A DNA stretch of 64,000 nucleotides from Mycoplasma sp. 1654_15 (GTDB taxonomy: Bacteria; Bacillota_I; Bacilli_A; Mycoplasmatales; Metamycoplasmataceae). The notes under the pieces were generated by a model. That model was given only the letters and a program-made list of their open reading frames with translations. It searched no databases and was not told where the DNA came from. The DNA lies in the NCBI RefSeq assembly GCF_012516495.1, contig NZ_CP051214.1:186001-250000 (forward strand), written 5' to 3'. Both the position numbers and the translations under genes were made by a program. Below, one piece after another: positions 34,553 through 44,799 of this stretch (position 1 is the first letter of the stretch; every line of letters begins with the position of its first letter).

Positions 34553-34637
34553 GCGCGAGTGGTGAAATTGGCAGACACGCTAGATTTAGGCTCTAGTGCT
34601 TTATAGCGTAAGGGTTCAAGTCCCTTCTTGCGCACCA
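34553..34637 (+). tRNA. tRNA-Leu (TAG)
   Basis: An 85-base class II tRNA with acceptor GCGCGAG/CTTGCGC, a long variable arm, anticodon TAG and encoded CCA. It is last in the cluster. Confidence 0.97.
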
Positions 34638-34640
34638 AAT

Positions 34641-34669
34641 GTAGAATTCACCTCCTTTCTTGAATTTAC
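34641..34669 (+). other. Hairpin displaying an anti-Shine-Dalgarno (16S 3'-end) sequence in its loop
   Basis: GTA(G)AATTCA pairs with TGAATTTAC (nine pairs, one bulged G) and leaves the loop CCTCCTTTCT. The 13 bases at 34648-34660 equal the 3' end of bacterial 16S rRNA as I remember it for mycoplasmas. The hairpin lies just after tRNA-Leu and before the terminator, so it would be part of the tRNA transcript trailer. Confidence 0.45.
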
Positions 34670-34681
34670 ACTGTCAAGAAC

Positions 34682-34712
34682 AAAACCAAGCATTTCGCTT
34701 GGTTTTTCTTTC
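34682..34712 (+). terminator. Terminator of the tRNA cluster
   Basis: AAAACCAAGC pairs with GCTTGGTTTT across ATTTC and is followed by T residues. Confidence 0.85.
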
Positions 34713-34728
34713 TTTTTAAAGGTTATCT

Positions 34729-35574
34729 ATGATTAAATTGCTTTATAAACCAACCAATATTACATCATTTAAGTTTATTAAAAATTACGCTAGAGAAAAT
34801 AATATTAAAAAAATCGGGCACACTGGAACTTTAGATCCTTTAGCCTCTGGATTAATGTTGATAGCAACAGATGAAGACACAAAATTCATACCTTATATTG
34901 ACACAAAAGACAAAGAATATATTGTTAAATTAAAATTTGGCTTTATTTCAGATACATACGATATTGAAGGTAAAATAGAAAAATTTTCTAAAAATAAAGT
35001 GTCTTTAAAGCAAATAGAAGAACAGTTAAAAATTTTAGTTGCTAAAGAAGAACAGATACCACCAGTTTTTTCAGCTAAAAAAGTTAATGGATTACGCTCA
35101 TATGATTTAGCTCGGCAAAGCAAGTTTTTGGACTTAAAACCTATAAAAATCAAGGTATTTGCATATAAAATTTTAAATTTTGATTACGATACACAAACAC
35201 TGAAATTACAATTTATAGTTTCAAGAGGAACATATATTAGGACTTTAGCTCATGATTTAGGTCAGATGTTGAAAATTGGTGCAATTATGGTAGAATTAAC
35301 AAGAACAAAAATAAATTTTTTAGATTCTTCTTTTTTAAATCAAGATTTAAATGTTTTAGATTTAATACATTTAATTCAAACCAAAATAGACAAATTTCAG
35401 CTACAGCAACTTATACAAGGTAAAGTTGTTTCTTTTGATAAAAATTACGAAGACCAAGAAGAAACTTTACTAGTAATTCAAAATCAAGCAGTGGGTATTG
35501 GGACTATAAAAAACAAGATTTTAAAGTCTAAAAAACTTTTTGGTAATAAGATAAAAATAATACTAAACAAATAA
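34729..35574 (+). CDS. truB: tRNA pseudouridine-55 synthase TruB
   Basis: TruB converts U55 of the tRNA T-loop to pseudouridine. The 281-residue product starts with the family opening MIKLLYKPTNITSF. It contains the catalytic motif GHTGTLDPLASG, whose Asp is the nucleophile, followed by DKEYIVKLKFG, PPVFSAKKVNG and VSRGTYIRTLAHDLG. The length is normal for the form without a long PUA domain. It follows the tRNA cluster directly, and the next gene starts ten bases downstream, suggesting an operon truB-HAD-ribF. Confidence 0.95.
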   Translation: MIKLLYKPTNITSFKFIKNYARENNIKKIGHTGTLDPLASGLMLIATDEDTKFIPYIDTKDKEYIVKLKFGFISDTYDIEGKIEKFSKNKVSLKQIEEQLKILVAKEEQIPPVFSAKKVNGLRSYDLARQSKFLDLKPIKIKVFAYKILNFDYDTQTLKLQFIVSRGTYIRTLAHDLGQMLKIGAIMVELTRTKINFLDSSFLNQDLNVLDLIHLIQTKIDKFQLQQLIQGKVVSFDKNYEDQEETLLVIQNQAVGIGTIKNKILKSKKLFGNKIKIILNK

Positions 35575-35584
35575 GGAAATAAAA

Positions 35585-36397
35585 ATGAAAAGTAAAAATA
35601 TAAAAATATTTGCAACCGATATTGATGATACTATTTTACCTTCGGGTTATAAAGATATTCCAAACGAAATAATTGATATGTTTTCTCAGCTTCAACAAAA
35701 CAATATCAAAACCGTGTTAGTAACTGGTAGAGATTTAGTTACTATTGGAAGGCATATTAATACACCAAATATTGATTATTTTATTGGAGCAAATGGCGCA
35801 TTTATTTATGATTTTGCAAGAAAAAAAATAATCTGAGAAAAGGAAATCAGCTTTAGTGATTTTAAATTAATTGAAGACTTTGCATATCAACAAAATGTAG
35901 AATTTGTAATAATGGATCACAAACATATATATTATTCAGATGGACATTCAGATTTAGATTCACCATTTTTATCAAAACATCAACATAAAATGAAGTCAAT
36001 AAAAGACTACACTGGAGATACTCCACTACACATTATTACTATTAAAGAAAAATATCCAAATCCAGATATTATGAGAAATTTTGCTTCATTTTTAAAGGAA
36101 AAAAATATTCAAGCAGAAATTAGTTCAAGATGAACTTATGGTTTTTTTATTTCCCCAGTTAACATTAAAAAAAGTATTACTTTAATTTTTCTAGCAACTC
36201 TTTTAGGATTTACCAAAGATCAAATTATAGCTTTTGGAGATTCTTCTAATGATGTTGAAATGATTAGAGATGTAGGTTATGGAGTAGCAATGGCTAATGC
36301 TTTAGATGAAGTAAAAAGCGTTGCAAAAGACATTGCAGAAGATACAAGAGATCTTGGAGTATACAAAAAAGCAAAAGAATTAAAACTAATAAACTAA
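35585..36397 (+). CDS. HAD-superfamily (Cof-type) phosphatase
   Basis: This is a 270-residue cytoplasmic hydrolase of the Cof/HAD-IIB type. HAD motif I is FATDIDDTIL, with the Asp nucleophile. Motif II is LVTGRD, motif III involves a Lys in the NIKKS segment, and motif IV is FGDSSNDVEMI. A C2 cap of about 110 residues lies between them. Relatives dephosphorylate sugar phosphates, FMN or phospholipid precursors; the substrate cannot be read from sequence. Its place between truB and ribF hints at, but does not prove, a flavin link. Confidence 0.88.
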
Positions 36398-36405
36398 ATA
36401 TTATT

Positions 36406-37278
36406 ATGACAAAAATTTATTCTTATCCTTTAGATTCGAATTTTAAATTTAACAACGCTAGTTTTGTTTTAGGTTCTTTTGAATCTTTTCATATTGGTCA
36501 TCAAAAATTAATTCAAAAAGCTAAAGAACTATCAGATACAGTAGTTGTATGTATGGTTAAAAACCCGATTAAATTACCTAAAAGCAACGGGTTGGTATTT
36601 TCTGATTTGGAATCCAGAATTCACGCTTTAGCAAATCAAGAAATTGAAAATATTTTGCTTATAGACTTTAATGAAGAGATACAAAACATGACTGGTAACA
36701 CTTTCATAGATTCTTTAATCAATTCAGGAGCTAGCTCGTTTGTTATTGGTAAAGACTTTAAATTCGGTCGCTTTGGGCAGTGAAATGCTTCAATTTTAAA
36801 GGAATATTTTCCAAACACACATATAATAGAACACACAAAAGACACTCAACAAAATATAAAAATTTCTACAAAATTTTTAAAAGAAAATCTGAATTTTGGA
36901 GAAATTAGTTTACTTAATTCACTACTCACAGAAAACTATAAAATAAAAGTAACTTTAGATTCTGAGAAAAAATTCCAGTGACCTGAAGAAATAGAAAAAT
37001 TACACACAGGTATTTATATAGCCAATTTTTTGTCAACTCAAGATTTAGAAAAATACCACGGAATTCTAAAAATTGATTTTAAAAATCCTTCAATAGCAGA
37101 AGTCATTTTGTTTGACTTAACTCAAATTGAAGGAACTCTTTCAGGTTTTGTTGAAATAGTAAAAGAAATTCGTTTAGTAATTCAATCAAAAAATAATGAA
37201 TTAACAAATTTCGATATAAAAACAGCCAAAGAGTATCATTTAGAACAACTAAGAGCGCTTAAAAAAATTTCAAATTAA
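36406..37278 (+). CDS. ribF: RibF-type FAD synthetase with degenerate riboflavin kinase domain
   Basis: Normally RibF makes FMN from riboflavin and then FAD. The N-terminal nucleotidyltransferase domain is clear, with LGSFESFHIGHQKLI as the GxFDGxHxGH loop and IGKDFKFGRFG. The C-terminal part (about residues 170-290) keeps the general spacing of the kinase barrel (TGIYIANFL), but the PTAN signature that binds ATP/Mg is not present; the matching stretch reads SEKKFQWPEEIEK. It may therefore work mainly as FAD synthetase. At 290 residues it is slightly short. It lies eight bases after the HAD gene. Confidence 0.82.
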
Positions 37279-37290
37279 CAAATTTATATT

Positions 37291-37296
37291 TATAAT
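37291..37296 (+). promoter_or_regulatory. -10 box close to a lipoprotein start
   Basis: TATAAT ends ten bases before ATG 37307, with no SD between, which suggests a very short or absent 5' leader. Confidence 0.45.
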
Positions 37297-37306
37297 TTAA
37301 TGCACT

Positions 37307-38995
37307 ATGAAGAAAAAGAAACTTTATTTAATATCCACACTAGCATTTTCAACAGCTTTATTTGCTATTTCTTGTGGTGAAACACAAACTGCTCCTGTGA
37401 AAAAACCTTCACCTATGACACCTATAGATAAATCTAAACCTGGAGATTCATTAGAAAAGAAAAATCCTGATTCAGATAAAAGTAGAACAGATGAATCACA
37501 ACAAAAAGGAAGTACTAAATCAGGAAATACAAATAATGCTTCACCAGAATCAGGAGTTAAAGAAGATAAAATGACAACTCCAGGAAATCCAATAATTAAA
37601 ATGGATATGGTTAAAGAACAGGATAAGAAAATAGCTCCAATAGAAAGCAAGAAAATGGATGAAAATAAATCCATAGTAGAAACAAATCCGCCACAAAATG
37701 AAGAAAAAATAAGTAAAGAATCTAAAACTCAAGAAGAATTATTAGCAGAAGAAAAGAAAAATAAAGAGATTCAAAATAATTTAGAAATAGATTTTTTTAA
37801 TTTAGATAAAGACTTTTTAATTGCTCATACAGCAAAATCTTTTGACACTACAACTGCTTTAAATAAATTCAAATCAGATGAATACAAAAATTTTGACTAT
37901 AGCAATTTTGTTTCTAAATTAACTTCAAATGATGAAGAATTTAAACAAAAATATAATGCAAAATTAGATTTTACAAATGCTGAAGAAGATAAAAATAGAA
38001 AGATACTAAAAAATGTAAAATTAACCATTACTTCTAAAGAAAATCCTTCAAAAATGAAGGAAAAAAGTATTAATATATACTGAGAAAATCAAAAAGTAGA
38101 AAAATTACAAACATTAGAATCAAATATAATAGTGAAAACTCCAGTTGCTGAATTAAAACAACTTTTTCCTTCTTTTTTAGCTTTTAGTTTATTATTTTCT
38201 GATTCTAGTGTCGGTGTATTTAATAAATTATATAATTCTGAAGGAAGCATCGTAAATATACCTTCAATTCCAAGTATTAACTTGGGCTGAAGAAGTGAAT
38301 TTGTTGAAGTAAAAAAAGTGAATACAGACAATGGTAATACCAAGCAGTATCAAATTAAAATAGATAAAGTTAAGTTCAATGATTTTACAGGTGAGTTATG
38401 ACTAGAAGTTAAGCTGTTCACATTTGAAGACAACGAATTTGCTTACTACAAACAATACTATTTTAATAATTTTAGAAAATGAAATCCAAAATCTGATTTT
38501 ACATTTAAATTAAATCCTTCTTCATCTGATTTTAAAAAAACAGACACATTCAAACAAGTTGTCAAAAAATACAAAACAGAATTAGAAACTAAAAACAGTG
38601 TAAATATCACAGATAGTGATCAAATAAATGTTCTTAAAAATTTTATTATTGACAACCTTACACTAACTTTTCCAGAAACAGAAAAAGTTTACTCATTAAA
38701 GAATTTTAAAATTTCTGACTATCAAGCATCAGATCCAAAAGCATCACAGCAAAAATTCATTATTTATCCTTTAATGTCCTTTATAAATTCCAATTCTGTA
38801 GCTGATTCTAGTACTTTTAAAATTGAAAAACAAAACGATAAATATTTATTAAATATTAACTCGGACATTAATATTTATCCTTTCACATTAAGTAATTTTT
38901 CTGATCTAAAAGACATTTCTCATTCTTCAGCTTCGCCCGTTTCATTCAAGGTAATATCATCGATCGATGTATCTGATATTATAAAAAATAATTAA
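37307..38995 (+). CDS. Lipoprotein of unknown function
   Basis: This is a 562-residue lipoprotein (lipobox FAISC, Cys23). Residues about 25-150 are a charged, Pro/Ser/Lys-rich linker containing ENPSKMKE-type sequence later in the body. The remainder is a globular domain with scattered aromatic residues and two repeats of a beta-rich pattern, which I do not recognise. It is read through several UGA Trp codons without any true stop. It has its own promoter and a strong terminator, so it is a single-gene unit between ribF and alaS. Confidence 0.75.
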
Positions 38996-39000
38996 TATTA

Positions 39001-39042
39001 AAATAAAATCTACTGAACTAGGTGTTTTAGTAGATTTTATTT
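39001..39042 (+). terminator. Terminator between lipoprotein and alaS
   Basis: AAATAAAATCTACT pairs perfectly with AGTAGATTTTATTT across a 14-base loop. Confidence 0.75.
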
Positions 39043-39074
39043 GCTAAAATTTAATTAAAAATTTAAAGGAAATT

Positions 39075-41738
39075 ATGAATTCAAAATTAACTTCAAAACA
39101 AATTAGACAATTATGACTTGACTTTTTTAAATCTAAAAACCATTTAGAAGTTGAAAGCAAATCTTTAGTTCCTGAAAACGATCCTTCATTATTGTGAATA
39201 AATTCAGGTGTTGCAACTCTAAAAGATTATTTTTCAGGTAAGAAAGTGCCACCAAGCAAAAGACTTACTAATTCACAAAAATCTTTAAGAACTAACGATA
39301 TTGAAAATGTTGGAATCACTTCTAGACACCATACAATGTTTGAAATGCTAGGAAATTTCTCTATCGGAGATTATTTCAAAAAAGAAGCAATTGAATATGC
39401 TTTTGAGTTTCTTACTACAGTTTTAAAATTTGATGTTAATAAGCTTTATTTTACTTATTTTTTCGAAGATTTAGATACTAAAGAATATTGATTAAAATTA
39501 GGAATAAAAGAAGAGCATTTAATAGCAGGAACCAGAAAAACAAACTTTTGAGATATGGGAATTGGTCCTTGCGGTCCTTGTACAGAAATTTTCTACGATC
39601 GTGGTTCAAAGTATGATTCAAGAGGTGTTGAATTATTAAAAGAAGACATTGAAAACGATAGATTTATCGAAATTTGAAATATTGTTTTCTCACAATTTAA
39701 TAACGATGGTGAAAACAATTACACTCCTTTAATTAGTAAAAATATTGATACTGGTGCTGGATTAGAGAGAATAGTTTCTATAATTCAAGATGGTCCAACT
39801 AATTTTGATACAGATTTATTTTTACCTATAATTAAAGAAATTGAAACAATGACTTCCTTTAAGTATGATGTAGAAAATTACTTCAAAAAAGAAGAAAAAC
39901 AAGCAAAAATTAATTCAAATTTTAAAATTATTGCAGATCATATTAGAGCTGTTGTAAATGCAATAAATGATGGTGTTGAACCTTCAAACACCTTTAGAGG
40001 TTATATAATCAGAAGGTTAATTAGAAGAGCATACAGAATTGGGAAAAAATTAGGAATTAAAGAAGCATTTTTATACAAATTAGTAAACATTGTTAAAGAA
40101 ACTTTAATTTACGAAATTGAAGTTGATAGAGTAAGTGAAGTCATAAAAAAAGAAGAGTTGCTATTTGAAAAAACTATTGAAAATGGAGGGTTATTACTTC
40201 AAAAAGAAATTGAAAACAATAATCAACAAATAGATTTTGCGGTTGCATTTAAGCTTTTTGAAACTTTTGGATTTCCAATTGAACTTACTCAAGAAATTTT
40301 GGCTGAAAAAAATATAGAACTTGATATGAATGAATTTAAAATTTATCAAGAAAAACATGCTCAACTTTCTATGGGTTCCAAAAAACTAGGTATGAAAAAA
40401 ACTCTCAATTCTTTGGCTCTGGTTGAAGGAAAAATTTCCGAGTTCATAGGTTATTCCGAATTAACATCAAAAGCAAAAATTGTTTTTTTAGCTAATGAAG
40501 AAGAACAAATAAATAAATCTTTAGCTAATCAAGATTCCTATGTTATTTTTGACAAAACTCCTTTTTATGCAACTGCTGGAGGTCAAAAACATGATCAAGG
40601 TGTCATTATTCAAAACAATAATAAAATTAAAGTAAAGCAAGTATTTAAAGACAAATTTTTAAATCATGTTCATGTCATAGAAGGCGAACTTGACAAAAAT
40701 CAAGAAGTATTACTTGAAGTTGATGCAACAAACAGAACAAATCTAGAAAGAAATCACTCTTCAACTCACCTTCTTTTCAAGTCCTTAAGAGAACAATATG
40801 GACCACAAATCAAGCAATTAGGTTCTGATAACAACGAAGATAGGCTCACCTTCGACTTTCCTTTAGATAAAAAGCCAACTCCAAAAGAATTAAAAGAAAT
40901 ACAAGACAGAGTAAATTCATATATTGATAAAAATGTAGAAAGACATTATTTAGAAACTTCAATCAAAGAAGCAGAAAAACTAAATGCAATTATGACGCTT
41001 GAAGAAGCTGAATATATGGATCCAAAACATGTTAGATTGGTTCAATTTGAAGGAATTACAACTGATTTATGTGGAGGAACACACATTGCAAAAACTGGTT
41101 TAATTCAAAGATTCAAAATAGTTTCTTGTCAAAACAAAGGAAGTGGAATTTTTAGAATTAGAGCAATAACTACCTTTGATAAAATTCAAAATTATTGTTT
41201 TGAGACTTTTAAAGAGAATAATGAAGCTTTAATGAAAATATTAGAAAAAAATCATCAGCTAGATCCGACATATCGTGGAATTCCATCTGTTCATTTTAGT
41301 AGTGATTGAGAAGCTAGTGTGGAAGAAATAGAAAAATATCTTGAAATTGCTAAAAACGATAATAAGTTATTGCAAAAAAAAGCTTCATTAATAAAGGAAA
41401 ATCAAGAATTAGAAATTGATCCAAGCAAAATTTTAGAAATTAATAATCAAAAAATATATCTAGATTTAGACATTGATTCAGGTCAAAATCTTAAATTATT
41501 AGCAGTAAATTTACGAGAAAAATTTGTTGACATTGATTTTGTATTGGGACAAAAGCAAAATCAACATTTATTATTAGTTATTGCTTCAAAAAACAAGCAA
41601 GCTAGAGCTATTTTTGCTCAACTTCAATCACTAAATTCTTTAAAAGGTGGGGGTAGTGATATTTTAGTTCAAGCTAACTTAGTTTGATATTCAAATGTGG
41701 AAACAACGATTAAAAATATTTTAAAAAATCCTTCATAA
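39075..41738 (+). CDS. alaS: Alanine-tRNA ligase
   Basis: This enzyme charges tRNA-Ala and edits mischarged Ser/Gly. The 887-residue product has the class II core ([43 protein letters not shown]), a GPCGPCTEI loop, and GAGLERI as motif 3. The editing domain shows HSSTH (metal site) and CGGTHIA. A C-terminal coiled region follows, with the final C-Ala domain rich in Gly (GGGSDI). Several UGA Trp codons are used. It starts at ATG 39075 behind AAAGGA. Confidence 0.96.
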
Positions 41739-41750
41739 AAGAAGGTTTTT
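41721..41750 (+). terminator. Terminator overlapping the alaS stop codon
   Basis: AAATCCTTC pairs with GAAGGTTTTT across an ATAAAA loop that contains the TAA stop region. Confidence 0.7.
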
Positions 41751-41793
41751 ACTATATAAATTTACAAAAAATCACAATAGTCAAAGGTTAGTT

Positions 41794-42930
41794 ATGAAAG
41801 AAAAATTTAATTATCTCTGTGAATTAGCAACAATGTTTTTGGGTCCAAAACGTATACACAATACAGAATTTGTAGAAGAATGTTATTTAAAAGAAGTGAT
41901 AATTACTAATGTTTTTCCAACTTTAGAAAACGGAGTTCAATACTTTTCAGTATTATTTGATAAAACTATTTTTAATTCAGAAGATAAATTGTTGGGGAAA
42001 GTATTGCAAAATAATAAGGTGGTTGCTGATATTATTTCTGTTTGCAAAAATAATTTTATCCACATTATAAAGGAAAATGAAGCACAAAAAATAGATTTTC
42101 ATTCACCAGTTACATTAGTAGCATATGGAAAATCAGATTTTTGTATGTCCTTCAATAAACAATCACATTGGCTTCTAAATTTGGAAAATATTCATCAATT
42201 AAATACACAAATGCAAGAAAACATTGATAATCTTTGAGCAAATCCTTATGTTAATTCAGATTTTTACTATAGACAAACACCAGAATATGTTGAATTAGCA
42301 AATAAATTAAATAATGATTCAAATAATCCACAAAATTTAGTTAGATTTTTAGTCAAAAAAAATCATGACCTACTTGATGATGTGCAAATGAAGCATTTTA
42401 ATGATTTTTATAGTAAAAAAGAATTTTCAGAAACTAAAACTAATGATAGTGAATTAGCTTCACAGTTTTTAAAAAGTATTCTTTCCTATAGTAAATTTAC
42501 CCATATATTGGAAAACGATAACAACAAAAATCCTTCATTTCCTGAAGTAATTGTGGATATGAGTGTTTCAGATTTAATAGATTTTGATTATTTAGCATTA
42601 GTTGGATTTATTTTAAATGAAAATGCCACATTTATTTTTGGTAAAAAGTTAAACACTAATGAATTTAAGATTGAAATTTATACAAAAGATATTGAACAAA
42701 TTCAACAAGACCTTTATGTTATTTTTAAAAACGATATTTTCAAAACTATAGAATTTTCTTATAACACATCTTTAAATCATATTTCATGCACATTAAAAAT
42801 AGAAAAATCTTTATCCATTGAGTTTAATTTAGAGATAATAGGAAAAATCGAAAGTATATTTAAAAATTATTTTGATAAAAAAAGAAAAAGAAAATATGAA
42901 AAGAATAATCGCCCTAGATTTAGGAAGTAA
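41794..42930 (+). CDS. Conserved hypothetical protein upstream of ruvX
   Basis: This is a 378-residue cytoplasmic protein that I do not recognise. The N-terminal third (to about residue 130) looks beta-rich and may be an OB- or KOW-like fold (VLFDKTIF, DKLLGKVLQNN). The centre is helical, and the tail is very basic (KKRKRKYEKNNRPRFRK), suggesting nucleic acid binding. It overlaps ruvX by 35 bases, so the two are co-translated. It forms the start of an operon with ruvX, pth and tilS. Confidence 0.65.
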
Positions 42931-43309
42931 AAGTTGTGGTTTTGCAATCACTGATGCACTTAGATTAACATCTCAACCTTTAGAAAATTTTCAATTTCAA
43001 GAACATAAATTAAATTTAGTCATTGATAAGTTAAAATATTATTTTCAAGAATATGATATTGAATTAGTTCTTATTGGTTATCCTCTTAGCATGCAATTAA
43101 ATCCAACCAAAAGTTCTAAAAGAGTAGATTATTTTGTTAAATTATTTCAAGAATATTTTGATATTCCTATAAAATTAGTAGATGAACGGCAAACAAGCAA
43201 AATAGCTCATAGTATTATGATCGAGCAAGGTTTAAGTAGACAAAAAAGAAAGAAAAATAAAGATAAATTAGCAGCTCAATTAATATTAGAAAGTTATTTA
43301 AATCAATAA
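42896..43309 (+). CDS. ruvX: Holliday-junction resolvase-like RNase YqgF (RuvX)
   Basis: YqgF/RuvX has an RNase H fold and processes the 5' end of 16S rRNA; it may also act on Holliday junctions. The 137-residue product begins MKRIIALDLGSKSCGFAITD, with the catalytic Asp in DLG. It continues with IGYPLSMQ, DERQTSKIA and KDKLAAQLILESYL. The start at 42896 lies within the upstream gene and matches family length. An upstream in-frame ATG (42872) would add eight poor residues. Confidence 0.93.
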   Translation: MKRIIALDLGSKSCGFAITDALRLTSQPLENFQFQEHKLNLVIDKLKYYFQEYDIELVLIGYPLSMQLNPTKSSKRVDYFVKLFQEYFDIPIKLVDERQTSKIAHSIMIEQGLSRQKRKKNKDKLAAQLILESYLNQ

Positions 43310-43334
43310 AAAATGAAGAAAAATGAAGGAAAAT

Positions 43335-43910
43335 ATGAAATTAATTGTCGGTTTAGGTAATCCAGGGGAACAATACAAATTAACTAAACATAACGTTGGT
43401 TTTCGTGTGCTCGATAAACTTGCAGAAAGTTTAAAAGTAAATTTTACCAACTGAAATTCAATAGGTCTTATTGTAAAAACTCCAGATTATATACTTGCCA
43501 AACCTCAAACTTATATGAATCAATCAGGTTTGTTAGTTAGTGAGTTAGTTAGGTTTTTTAAAATAAATATAGATGATATTTTAATAGTTTATGATGATAT
43601 GGATTATCAAGTTGGGCAAGCGATTATGAGAACAAATGGTTCTTCTGGTGGTCACAACGGACTAAAAGATATTTTTAGATTATTAAATACACAAGAAATT
43701 AAAAGATTAAAAATTGGAATATCTCGTGATAAAGATAGCAAAAATTATGTTCTGACTCCTTTTAATTCAGTTCAAGAAATTATTATTAAAAAAGTTATAG
43801 ACGAATGTGTTGATATTTTATTGTATTACTTATATAATGATTTTAGAAAAGCAATAGAAAAATTTAATGTTAAGCAAAACCAAAACAAAAACAAGCCTAT
43901 TAGCAGTTAG
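43335..43910 (+). CDS. pth: Peptidyl-tRNA hydrolase
   Basis: Pth recycles tRNA from peptidyl-tRNA that drops off the ribosome. The 191-residue product has the opening [14 protein letters not shown], the catalytic His in [17 protein letters not shown], the DDMDYQVG segment and the [11 protein letters not shown] loop. It starts behind GAAGGAAAA. It overlaps the tilS start by 44 bases, a common arrangement in mycoplasmas. Confidence 0.96.
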
Positions 43911-44745
43911 CGGTGGTCCAGATTCAATGTTTTTGCTTAATCAATTTAAAAACAAAAACATCGTTGTGGCTCATGTAAATTATCATTTACGAACAGATTC
44001 TGATATTGATCAACAAATAGTTGAAAATTATTGTCAAAAATACGGAATTAAACTAGAAATTTTATCAGTTAATAAAAAACAAGAAGAATATCATAATATT
44101 CAAAACGAAGCTAGAGAAATTCGTTATCAGTTTTTTAATAAAATTTATCAAAAATATAATTGCAACCAACTGTTAATTGCTCATCAAAAAGATGACTTTT
44201 TAGAAACAATTTTTCTTCAAAAAATGAAGCAAAAAAAAGTAAATTTTTGAGGTATCAAAAAGAAAAAATTTCTTTATAATATGAATATAAAAAGACCATT
44301 TTTATATAAATATTTTAAACAAGAAGTAATAGATCTTTTAAATAAAAAACAAATTTTATTTGCAACTGATTCATCAAATAATAAAGAAATTTATCAAAGA
44401 AATAAAATTAGAATAGAGTTAAAAAACAAATCTAAGATTTGAAAAAACTCTATAATTTTAAAATATAGAATAATAAATTTACTTAAATTGATTAAGTTGA
44501 TAAGAATAAATTATTTGTTATATAGATGAAAAAAAACTCAATTTGATATAGTATTTTTTGAAAAAATAAAGAAAAAGTCTCAATTTTTATATTTTTTTAT
44601 TCATAAATACTATTTTGATATAAATATAAGTAGTAAAAAGCTTAAATCTATTGAAGATTTTTTATTAGCCAAAGAAAGAACAGGAAAATATTTGCTAAAA
44701 AATGGAAAATATTTAGTCAAAAAACAATATAAAGTCATTTTATAA
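43867..44745 (+). CDS. tilS: tRNA(Ile)-lysidine synthase TilS (short)
   Basis: TilS converts C34 of the AUA-reading tRNA-Ile to lysidine. The 292-residue product has the PP-loop ATP motif [10 protein letters not shown] near its start, followed by HVNYHLRTDS, NEAREIRYQFF and IAHQKDDFLETIF. The C-terminal half is very Lys/Ile-rich and much degraded relative to longer TilS enzymes, as in other mycoplasmas. It begins inside the end of pth. Confidence 0.88.
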
Positions 44746-44767
44746 GCAAAAAAACCTCTTTTTAATT

Positions 44768-44773
44768 TATAAT
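44768..44773 (+). promoter_or_regulatory. ftsH promoter (-10 box)
   Basis: TATAAT lies 26 bases before the ftsH start, followed by an AGGAAAGGAA RBS. Confidence 0.5.
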
Positions 44774-44799
44774 ATTATGACTAATCAGGAAAGGAAATC

